This document shows, in pieces, positions 1 to 6,724 of a DNA stretch of 34,520 nucleotides. The notes beneath the pieces are model-generated. The model was not told the DNA's origin. It was given only the letters and a program-made list of their open reading frames with translations, and made no database searches. The stretch is taken from positions 1 through 34,520 of the forward strand of contig DCJC01000027.1 in NCBI GenBank assembly GCA_002317355.1. Reading direction: 5' to 3'. Both the position numbers and the translations under genes were made by a program. This DNA comes from Prevotellaceae bacterium UBA1710. GTDB taxonomy: Bacteria; Bacteroidota; Bacteroidia; Bacteroidales; Bacteroidaceae. Position 1 is the stretch's first letter. Every line of letters begins with the position of its first letter.

Positions 1-119
1 CGTTCTTCGATTTTCTGAGCACAAAGTTATAATAAAATACTCAAATCACCTAAACATTTAACCTTCTTAACTTTCGTTTAGCATATTCATGAAATTCTGG
101 TCGAGATTAATTTTTCTCT

Positions 120-318
120 GGAGTTTTTCACGTAGGGGGTTGCACCCACGCGTTTTTGTGCTTGTAAAATGCTGATATTCAATGGATAAGGATGGGTGTA
201 ACCCCCTTGCAAAAGGTTGCACCAGGTGTAACGGGGGTGCACTTGTCTTAACTGCTTGAAAATCAAATGGGTATAATGCTTAAAATATGTAGGTGCAACC
301 CCCTGCGAGAAAAACTCC
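120..318. repeat. Inverted-repeat element with clustered GGTGYAACCCCC motifs
   Basis: The arms 120-148 and 290-318 are reverse complements at 26 of 29 positions. The motif GGTGYAACCCCC, or its complement, recurs in both arms and again at about 194-241 in several orientations, giving at least four full or partial copies in 200 bp. The inside has no open frame. It could be a small non-autonomous element, a cluster of protein-binding sites or a structured transcript. I do not recognise a known family. Confidence 0.6.
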
Positions 319-450
319 TCAAAAAAATAGCCTCCTATCCCCCAAGGGGGAATTTTTGATAATATTTGTACGTAAAAGGATTGGGGATAACATTAATACC
401 GCATTAATCATCTATTGATAATCACTTGTGAGAAGGTATGTCGTTGTTGA

Positions 451-641
451 TCCTTCGCTTTGCCTTCGAAGTAAACTCAGTGAACCTTCGCTTTGTGTTC
501 GCTTATAGAACGGAGCTTCACTGAGTTTACCCCCTTATCATTACGGAAGATCAACGAGAGATAATCCTATGTAGTTCCCTTATGGTTCCTATGTGGTCCC
601 CATTTTTGAATGGGAGTAGTAAGGGAGTAGATTAGGAGGAA
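451..641. repeat. Degenerate 11-bp-period array, copy 1
   Basis: From 451 the sequence divides into consecutive 11-nt units (451-461, 462-472, and so on to 550-560), then a 4-nt interruption at 561-564, then further 11-nt units to 641. Units are of TCC-leading type (for example TCCTATGTAGT at 565) or their reverse complements (for example TAGAACGGAGC at 506). AAACTCAGTGA (473-483) and TTCACTGAGTT (517-527) can pair as a hairpin. The array lies upstream of the MFS promoter. A close relative with the same interruption is at 31618-31764. Confidence 0.75.
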
Positions 642-744
642 CATTGTGTGCTTTGTGACTTTATAATAACGTTTGTTGGAATATCGTTCAAATTGCTGGT
701 TGTATTTTTATTCTGTATTTACCCATAGAATTTTGACTCACTTT

Positions 745-776
745 TTTGGTCGTTTCATTATAAATTAGTACTTTTG
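745..776 (+). promoter_or_regulatory. Bacteroidetes-type promoter for the MFS operon
   Basis: A -33 TTTG (745-748) and a -7 TACTTTTG (769-776) are separated by 20 bp, a good match to the Bacteroidetes sigma-ABfr consensus. The expected start is near 783, giving a leader of about 94 nt that contains the 7-bp array at 790-824. Confidence 0.7.
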
Positions 777-789
777 CATTCTATTAAAA

Positions 790-824
790 AATTTTGAATT
801 AAGAATTTAGAATTAAGAAATAGG
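790..824. repeat. 7-bp-period AT-rich array in the 5' leader
   Basis: Five consecutive 7-nt units (AATTTTG, AATTAAG, AATTTAG, AATTAAG, AAATAGG) lie between the promoter and the start codon of the transporter gene. The period is constant while the bases drift. Confidence 0.6.
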
Positions 825-876
825 CTTGCGCGATTGGCTGTCAGCCATTAGCAATCTGCCTTCAGAGAAAAATATA

Positions 877-2136
877 ATGCTTAGTGTAAAAACAAGACTC
901 ATCATAATGAACTTCCTGGAGTTTGCCGTCTGGGGAGCATACCTCACAAGTATGGGGGCGTACCTTGCTGGTGCGGGCTTTGGATCAATCATCGGTTGGT
1001 TCTATAGCATTCAAGGCATTGTAAGTCTTTTCATGCCTGGAATTATGGGCATTGTGGCAGATAGATGGATTCAGGCACAACGTTTGCTATCTATCTGTCA
1101 TACCGTGGCTGGTGCCTTTATGGCTGCTGCTGGTGTCTATGGTATGGCTTCAGATTGCAGTATGGGAATACTTTTCATGCTCTATACGTTGAGTGTGGCA
1201 TTCTATATGCCAACTTTGGCACTTAGTAATTCTGTGGCATTCAATGCCTTGACTCAGGCAAATATGGACACGGTAAAGGCATTTCCACCTATAAGAGTCT
1301 TTGGAACGATAGGTTTCATCTGCACCATGATAGCTGTGGATTTGTTGGGCTGCCAGACGACAAGTAGTCAGTTCATTGTTAGTGGTGGCTTGAGTCTTTT
1401 GCTTGCAGCATATAGCCTGACACTTCCTGCTTCGCCTATCAGAAAGAAGACAGAAGGGGCAACATCGCTTGCTCAAGCTCTAGGACTTGATTCCTTCAAG
1501 CTCTTCAGATCGAAGAAGATGGCGATATTCTTCGTCTTCTCAATGTTGCTTGGCGTTAGTCTGCAGATAACTAACGGCTATGCGAATCCGTTCATCACAT
1601 CATTCAAGGATGTGGCTGAATATGCAGATACCTTCGGAGCTCAACATGCAAATATCCTTATCTCGCTTTCACAGATTAGTGAGACTTGTTGCATACTTCT
1701 CATTCCATTCTGCCTGAAGAAATTCGGAATTAAGAATGTAATGATGATTGCGATGCTTGCATGGATGCTCAGATTCGGACTTTTCGGCTTGGGAGATCCA
1801 GGTTCTGGACTTTGGATGCTCGTGCTGAGTTGCATAGTATATGGTGTGGCATTCGATTTCTTCAATATCTCAGGGGCATTGTTCGTGGATCAGAACACGG
1901 ATGCGGAGACACGTTCTTCGGCACAAGGACTGTTCATGATTATGACCAACGGATTTGGTGCTACAATAGGAACATTAGCGGCACAAGCTGTGGTAAATAC
2001 TTATGTGTACAACGAAGGAGTTACTGATGTACTTGCAGGATGGAGAACTTCATGGTTCGTGTTTGCGGGATATGCATTAGTGGTACTTGTACTTTTTGCT
2101 ATAGTATTCCGTCCTAAAACAAGAGTAGAAAAATGA
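877..2136 (+). CDS. MFS transporter, nucleoside:H+ symporter (NupG-like) family
   Basis: An inner-membrane permease of 419 residues with about 12 hydrophobic segments. The N-terminal stretch with NFLEFAVWGAY and the following SLFMPGIMGIVADRW loop match the nucleoside:H+ symporter branch of the major facilitator superfamily (Nuc_H_symport) common in Bacteroidetes, so nucleoside uptake driven by protons is the likely job. The frame stays open back to a TTG at 826, but the ATG at 877 is preferred: it starts directly before the first membrane segment, and the upstream part is repeat-derived sequence. The stop overlaps the next gene's start (ATGA at 2133), so the two are probably translationally coupled. 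The nucleoside specificity is inferred from family resemblance. Confidence 0.85.
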   Translation: MLSVKTRLIIMNFLEFAVWGAYLTSMGAYLAGAGFGSIIGWFYSIQGIVSLFMPGIMGIVADRWIQAQRLLSICHTVAGAFMAAAGVYGMASDCSMGILFMLYTLSVAFYMPTLALSNSVAFNALTQANMDTVKAFPPIRVFGTIGFICTMIAVDLLGCQTTSSQFIVSGGLSLLLAAYSLTLPASPIRKKTEGATSLAQALGLDSFKLFRSKKMAIFFVFSMLLGVSLQITNGYANPFITSFKDVAEYADTFGAQHANILISLSQISETCCILLIPFCLKKFGIKNVMMIAMLAWMLRFGLFGLGDPGSGLWMLVLSCIVYGVAFDFFNISGALFVDQNTDAETRSSAQGLFMIMTNGFGATIGTLAAQAVVNTYVYNEGVTDVLAGWRTSWFVFAGYALVVLVLFAIVFRPKTRVEK

Positions 2137-2723
2137 ATAAGATAAAACTGAAATACATGGGCATACAGCAGATGGTGAACAATCAGGAGGTTGGCATTAT
2201 CTGTCTTTCTGACGAGTTGGAAACCCGTCAGTTGAGTATCGTGTGTGATAAATTTACGAAGTTCCAGTTTGACCTTCGTAATGATTCGCCTGCGCAGAAT
2301 GACGCTCTTCTGCATTCTTTCGGCGATAATGCAGGGCGGATTCTTTTGCCAGAGGCTCTGATGAGCATTATCAGCTATATGACCGACCTGAAGCTCTGTG
2401 TCGTTATCACCAATGTTGTTGATGGAGTGTATAGGGCTGTGATAGAGGATGTGCGTACTGGCACTACCTTTCCTGTAAGAGCAACCGAAGGTGTTCTGCT
2501 TACCATTGCCAATAAGCATGTTCCACTCTATGCTGAGCAGACGTTGTGGAAGTATCAGAGTGTGCCAATGAAGAAAGATCAGCCAGGTGTAGCTATTCCT
2601 ATCAATTCGCTTACAAGGGAGATGCTTGAGACATCGCTCGAGAAGGCTATTGAAAATGAGGAATATGAAACGGCTAAGCATCTTAAGGAGGAATTGGATA
2701 GGAGAGGGAAAGTGAAAAATTAA
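2133..2723 (+). CDS. Bifunctional nuclease family protein (BFN/DUF151) with C-terminal UVR motif
   Basis: A 196-residue protein. Residues about 1-130 look like the BFN/DUF151 domain (features: RQLSIVCDKF near the start, LLPEALMSII, and the VDGVYRAVIED strand). The last 30 or so residues (EKAIENEEYETAKHLKEELDRR region) form a UVR-type helical hairpin as found in UvrB and UvrC. Family members in other phyla have been reported as nucleases, but the bacterial function is not well settled. It overlaps the transporter by 4 nt and is followed by a 7-bp array that starts inside its last codons. Cytoplasmic; no signal peptide. Confidence 0.82.
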   Translation: MNKIKLKYMGIQQMVNNQEVGIICLSDELETRQLSIVCDKFTKFQFDLRNDSPAQNDALLHSFGDNAGRILLPEALMSIISYMTDLKLCVVITNVVDGVYRAVIEDVRTGTTFPVRATEGVLLTIANKHVPLYAEQTLWKYQSVPMKKDQPGVAIPINSLTREMLETSLEKAIENEEYETAKHLKEELDRRGKVKN

Positions 2724-2791
2724 AAATTAAGAAATAAAGAGTAAGGAGTAAAGAATAAAGTGTAAAGAATAAAGGGTAGAGGGTAAAGAAT
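2715..2791. repeat. 7-bp-period array running into the rsmE start codon
   Basis: Eleven 7-nt units with no length change run from 2715 to 2791 (AAAAATT, AAAAATT, AAGAAAT, AAAGAGT, AAGGAGT, AAAGAAT and so on). The first unit overlaps the end of the upstream gene. The ATG of rsmE at 2790 is formed where the last unit (AAAGAAT) meets the following G. There is no Shine-Dalgarno sequence, as is normal for this phylum. Confidence 0.75.
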
Positions 2792-3512
2792 GAAAGAAGT
2801 AAGATATTTCTATGTGCCGAAGGCTGGTAAACTTGATGAACTGCCACAGGAAGAGGCACAGCATGCTATCCGTGTGCTAAGACTCGTTGAAGGTGATGAG
2901 ATATTCCTCATGGATGGTGAGGGTGTTTTCTTCAAGGCAGAGGTGACTCTTGCCCAAGGAAAGCATTGCCATTATCGTATCACGGAGACAATAGAGCAGC
3001 AGAAAGGCTGGAAAGGTCATCTGCATATTGCCATGGCTCCTACAAAGATGATGGAGCGAGTGGAATGGATGGTGGAGAAGGCAACAGAGATTGGTGTAGA
3101 TGAGTTTTCTTTCCCTCTTTGTAAATTCTCCGAGCGCAAGCAGATGCGCAAGGATAGGGTAGAGAAAATCGTTGTTTCTGCCGTGAAGCAGAGTCGTAAG
3201 CCATGGATGCCTATTGTAAATGAGATGACTCCTTTCATGGATATCATCAAGGAGCATCCTAACGGTTATATCTGCCATTGCTATGATGAGGTGCCGAGGA
3301 CAGATTTCTTTGAGGAAATACAGTCTGCCGATATCAAGGACGATGATGAGGTGCTTGTGCTCGTAGGTCCTGAAGGCGACTTCTCGATAGAGGAGGTGAA
3401 GGCTGCCGTTGAGGCTGGATATAAGTCTGTCTCGCTTGGCTCTGCAAGATTGAGGACAGAGACCGCTGCGCTGTCAGCTGTGATGATGATGCAGTTGGGA
3501 ATGAGGGGGTAG
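2790..3512 (+). CDS. rsmE: 16S rRNA (uracil1498-N3)-methyltransferase RsmE
   Basis: A 240-residue SPOUT-class methyltransferase that methylates N3 of U1498 in 16S rRNA using S-adenosylmethionine. The N-terminal PUA-like part carries QHAIRVLRLVEGD. The middle has the family-typical KATEIGVDEF stretch followed by SERKQ. The C-terminal trefoil-knot cofactor site is clear: LVGPEGDFS at about residues 192-200 and LGSARLRTETA at about 216-226. Length is normal for the family. It lies 66 nt downstream of the BFN gene, separated only by the 7-bp array, so cotranscription is likely. Confidence 0.93.
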   Translation: MKEVRYFYVPKAGKLDELPQEEAQHAIRVLRLVEGDEIFLMDGEGVFFKAEVTLAQGKHCHYRITETIEQQKGWKGHLHIAMAPTKMMERVEWMVEKATEIGVDEFSFPLCKFSERKQMRKDRVEKIVVSAVKQSRKPWMPIVNEMTPFMDIIKEHPNGYICHCYDEVPRTDFFEEIQSADIKDDDEVLVLVGPEGDFSIEEVKAAVEAGYKSVSLGSARLRTETAALSAVMMMQLGMRG

Positions 3513-3532
3513 AGGCGAGGATACGATGTTTT

Positions 3533-3604
3533 CGATAACTCGATAACTCGATAACTCGATGGCTCGATAACTCGATAAATCGAAAGATCGATAATTCGGA
3601 GATT
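3533..3604. repeat. 8-bp tandem array (CGATAACT type)
   Basis: Nine consecutive 8-nt units begin at 3533: three exact CGATAACT copies, then CGATGGCT, CGATAACT and increasingly divergent versions, ending CGGAGATT. The array fills the gap between rsmE and the lipoprotein gene. Confidence 0.85.
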
Positions 3605-3629
3605 TCCCCCAAAAAGAAAAAATCAAAAA

Positions 3630-4661
3630 ATGAGAAAAATACTAAATACCATTCTTCTTGCGTGTCTTGCTATTACAGCATTCGTTTCATGCAGTAAGGA
3701 AGATGTGAAATATTATGATGCTATACCGTCGCAGAGTAAGGCACTTGTGCGTGTGGCTCCTGAGGCAAAAGACAGGGGTGTAGCTGCACTTGAACTGTTT
3801 ATGGGTGATGGTGTGATAGCGGATGAGTCGGGCGTGGATTTTTCCGTGCCTGTGTATCTGTTCGCTGCTCCTGATGGAAGTCTGGGTGTATGTGCCAAGG
3901 TGGAGGACGATGCCAAGGTGGATGATATGCTTGAGGCGATGGCTAAGTCGGGTAAGGCATCTCAGCCAAAGGAGCTAAAGGAGTGTAAGTATGCCGTTGT
4001 GAACAAGAACTTCCTTGTGGCATATAATGAGAATGCACTTGTGGCTGTAGGTCCTGTTCTTGCTGCAGAAGAGTCGAAGGTGGCAAAGAGGTTGATGAGG
4101 TATCTTGAACTGAATGCTGATCGTGGAGTCAGTTCTGCGGATATCTTCAAGGATGTAGAGGCAGACAAATCTCCGATATCACTCATAGCGAGTGTAAGTG
4201 TGATGCCTAAGAAACTTGTCGTGCCATTCCTTATTGGTGCTCCGACAGGCACAAGTACGGATGATGTGGTGCTTAGGGCTGAGGTGAATGTGGCAGACAG
4301 CCTGTTGACGCTGAAGGGAAGGACTACATCGAGCAATCTCCTTGTAAGTCAGGGTATTGACAATGCGATGAAGATGCTTGCAAGTGGCAATAGCGAGGAG
4401 ATAATCCGAGTGATGGAGGCAAACAAGGACTTGCAGTCTATGCTCAATAAAGGTGGTTTCAGAGAGAAACTACAGAAGGTGCAAGGTCGTATGCTCATCA
4501 CGCAGAGTGGTAATGATGCTGATGTGGAGACTCTTCAGGGTGCTGATGATAATACGCTTATGAAGGTAGTCCTTAACTTGAAGTCGCTCGACAAGGAAGT
4601 TCTTAATCTCTTTGAACCATTCCTTGGTGGTGTTAGTAGAATTGAATATGAGGTGAGATAA
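3630..4661 (+). CDS. DUF4836-like lipoprotein
   Basis: A 343-residue lipoprotein: the first 20 residues form a signal peptide ending FVS before Cys21, where lipid attachment is expected. The body resembles the DUF4836 family of Bacteroidetes lipoproteins in its opening (the YYDAIPSQSKALVRV region) and in paired repeats of beta-strand and helix sequence, but it is shorter than the roughly 500 residues usual there. Family function is unknown. The stop overlaps the start of the ABC ATPase by one base (TAATG at 4659), so the lipoprotein is probably made in step with the transporter and may be its substrate-binding or partner component. That role is inference from gene order. Confidence 0.65.
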   Translation: MRKILNTILLACLAITAFVSCSKEDVKYYDAIPSQSKALVRVAPEAKDRGVAALELFMGDGVIADESGVDFSVPVYLFAAPDGSLGVCAKVEDDAKVDDMLEAMAKSGKASQPKELKECKYAVVNKNFLVAYNENALVAVGPVLAAEESKVAKRLMRYLELNADRGVSSADIFKDVEADKSPISLIASVSVMPKKLVVPFLIGAPTGTSTDDVVLRAEVNVADSLLTLKGRTTSSNLLVSQGIDNAMKMLASGNSEEIIRVMEANKDLQSMLNKGGFREKLQKVQGRMLITQSGNDADVETLQGADDNTLMKVVLNLKSLDKEVLNLFEPFLGGVSRIEYEVR

Positions 4662-5302
4662 TGGATAGAATAGTATTTGATAACGTCTTGCCTGACGTAT
4701 TCAAGGGACAACATCTGGATTCTGATATATGGCAGTCGCAGACGACTTTTGAGAAGGGAAAACTCAATCTCGTGCTCGCGGATTCGGGTAAGGGAAAGAG
4801 TACGTTCTGCTCCTATGTGCTTGGCTATCGCTCTGACTATGAAGGAAAGATATCTTTTGATTCAGAGGATGTGATAGGCTATAGCATCGATAAGTGGTGC
4901 TCACTTCGCAGAACATCCATAAGCCATCTCTTTCAGGAGTTGCGCCTTTTCCCGGAACTTACTGCAATAGAGAATGTGCTGATCAAGAACTCACTCTCAG
5001 GTCATAAGACCGAGGCAGAGATTCTTGATTGGTTCAAGCGACTTGGCATAGAGGATAAGGTGGATGCAAAGGTGGAGCACATGTCGTTCGGTCAGCAGCA
5101 GAGAGTGGCAATGATGCGAGCTTTGGTGCAGCCATTCGATTTCCTCCTCGTTGACGAACCTATCTCTCACCTTGATGACAGGAATTCTGCCATCATGGCA
5201 GATATCATGATGACAGAAGCAAGGAAACAGGGTGCTGGTGTCATTGTGACGAGTATCGGAAAGCACATGGATTTGGAATACGATAAGATTTACCGACTTT
5301 AA
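4661..5302 (+). CDS. ABC transporter ATP-binding protein, LolD/MacB-like, non-canonical motifs
   Basis: A 213-residue nucleotide-binding domain, the length of a LolD-type subunit. Motifs in order: Walker A as ADSGKGKST (the first glycine of GxxGxGKST is Ala), Q-loop FQELRLFPELT, signature MSFGQQQR instead of LSGGQQQR, Walker B FLLVDEP and D-loop SHLDD. The position of the switch histidine reads VIVTSIGKH, so the usual TH pair is TS. It should energise the membrane protein encoded 14 nt downstream. LolD/MacB-type systems work on lipoproteins or other envelope substrates without moving them through a channel. The substrate here is unknown. Confidence 0.85.
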   Translation: MDRIVFDNVLPDVFKGQHLDSDIWQSQTTFEKGKLNLVLADSGKGKSTFCSYVLGYRSDYEGKISFDSEDVIGYSIDKWCSLRRTSISHLFQELRLFPELTAIENVLIKNSLSGHKTEAEILDWFKRLGIEDKVDAKVEHMSFGQQQRVAMMRALVQPFDFLLVDEPISHLDDRNSAIMADIMMTEARKQGAGVIVTSIGKHMDLEYDKIYRL

Positions 5303-5316
5303 TCTCCTATAGAATA

Positions 5317-6513
5317 ATGCTTGTTTGGAAACTACTCAAATCGCATATCAGTGTGCCTCAGTTCATAGGTTTCTTCTTCGCAAACCTATGTGGCATGGTG
5401 ATTGTGCTGCTCGGAATACAATTCTATAATGATGTGCTGCCGATATTCACGCAGGAGGATTCATTCATGAAATCCAACTATGTGATGGTGTCAAAGCATA
5501 TCGGTATGGGGACCACGATAAGTGGTGTAAGTACGAGTTTCAAGGATGATGAGATAAAGGATGTAGCCTCACAGCCGTTCGTTCAGAAGGTGTGCGGATT
5601 CTCATCAACAAACTATAAGGTGGATGCCCACATGGGTATCAGTGGTCAGCAGGTGCTTTCAAGTGAACTGTACTTTGAGTCTGTGCCTGATGATTTCGTG
5701 GATATCGACAAGAGCCAGTGGAAATGGCAGGAAGGACAGAAGGAGGTGCCTGTCATAGTGCCTCGTATGTATATTAATATGTATAACTTCGGCTATGCCC
5801 AGAGCCATAATGCACCTAAGATATCCGAGAGCGTGATGGGTATGATAGACTTTGCCATCGTGATAAAGGGAGACGGTCATGAGGATGCATACAAGGGTAG
5901 GGTAGTTGGCTTCTCGTCAAGCATAAGCAGCATACTTATTCCGCAGTCGTTCATGGAATGGAGTAATGCGTATTATGCTCCAAAGGATGAGGTGAGTCAT
6001 ACCCGATTGCTCATGCAGGTGGAAAATGCTGCAGACAAGAATGTGAGCCAGTATCTGGAAGACCATGGCATGGAGATAGAGCAGGATCAGATGGATCAGG
6101 AGAAGATAACGTATTTCCTCAGGCTTATGGTGAGTCTTGTCATGGTTATCGGACTTGTCATCTCTTCCCTGAGTTTCTATATCCTTATGCTGAGCATCTA
6201 TCTGCTCGTGCAGAAGAACGCCCAGAAACTTGAGAACCTGCTGCTCATCGGCTATTCTCCAGCAAAGGTGGCAAGACCTTATCAGTGGCTTACTGCTTGT
6301 CTGAATATCATTGTGCTGATCATTGCGGTGGCTGCGGTATTGGCTGTCAGAATGTACTATATGACGATAATAGAGGATATATATCCAGAGCTTGACAAAG
6401 GATCGCTGTTGCCTGCGCTGATGACAGGTGGAGCATTGTTCGTTATTGTTACGCTCATGAATATGCTTATAATCCGTCGTAAGATAATACGTATTTGGTA
6501 TAGGAAAGATTGA
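5317..6513 (+). CDS. FtsX-like ABC permease
   Basis: A 398-residue integral membrane protein with the MacB/LolC/FtsX layout: one N-terminal membrane segment (about residues 15-40), a large extracytoplasmic domain (about 45-265), then three membrane segments (about 268-300, 320-345 and 362-385). It ends in a basic tail. It follows the ATPase gene by 14 nt and should form the transporter with it. The fact that only one permease is encoded suggests a homodimer, as in MacB. Transport or mechanical coupling to the upstream lipoprotein is inferred from gene order only. Confidence 0.8.
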   Translation: MLVWKLLKSHISVPQFIGFFFANLCGMVIVLLGIQFYNDVLPIFTQEDSFMKSNYVMVSKHIGMGTTISGVSTSFKDDEIKDVASQPFVQKVCGFSSTNYKVDAHMGISGQQVLSSELYFESVPDDFVDIDKSQWKWQEGQKEVPVIVPRMYINMYNFGYAQSHNAPKISESVMGMIDFAIVIKGDGHEDAYKGRVVGFSSSISSILIPQSFMEWSNAYYAPKDEVSHTRLLMQVENAADKNVSQYLEDHGMEIEQDQMDQEKITYFLRLMVSLVMVIGLVISSLSFYILMLSIYLLVQKNAQKLENLLLIGYSPAKVARPYQWLTACLNIIVLIIAVAAVLAVRMYYMTIIEDIYPELDKGSLLPALMTGGALFVIVTLMNMLIIRRKIIRIWYRKD

Positions 6514-6640
6514 TACTTGATGTTCTTAAAATTTCTTTATTCCAAGTGTTAAATAATAAATTGCCGTTAATAGCGCTGATTTTTTATTTAAAAAAAAGCA
6601 AAAATTAGGCGCAAAGTATGGGAAATACATATTTTGCGCT

Positions 6641-6674
6641 TAATTTTGCACTCAGAAATCGGAGACGTCCACCG
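6641..6674 (+). promoter_or_regulatory. htrA promoter -7 box and shared leader block
   Basis: TAATTTTG at 6641-6648 is a consensus -7 box; no clear -33 TTTG sits at the right distance. The bases that follow, to 6674, would begin the transcript. The whole 34-nt block is repeated on the minus strand at 31197-31230 upstream of the Spy-like gene, with only two differences. This suggests a shared regulator or shared leader function. The predicted leader is about 70 nt. Confidence 0.65.
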
Positions 6675-6724
6675 TTCTTCGTCATTCACTAATCAGAAAC
6701 AAAAAAAAGGTAATTATAATAATC

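Larger units (their letters stand above)
1..876. other. Gene-free, repeat-rich intergenic region
   Basis: No convincing coding sequence was found before the MFS gene. The stretch holds an imperfect inverted repeat (120-318), an 11-bp-period array (451-641), a good forward promoter (745-776) and a 7-bp array (790-824), each listed separately. A CAAAGTTA at 22-29 reads as a -7 box TAACTTTG on the minus strand, so a gene transcribed leftward may begin just outside the window, but no matching -33 box is visible. Between 319 and 450 I see nothing I can name. Confidence 0.7.

Noticed and set aside
120..318. Known riboswitch or T-box
   Set aside because: The motifs occur in both orientations and no gene of a matching pathway follows closely; I recognise no riboswitch core.
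451..641. CRISPR array
   Set aside because: Units are 11 nt, degenerate and contiguous, without spacers, and no cas genes are in the window.
2001..2681. 226-codon open frame on the minus strand
   Set aside because: It lies wholly across the MFS end and the BFN gene, which are clearly real; the translation is rich in Leu, His and Ser without domain features.
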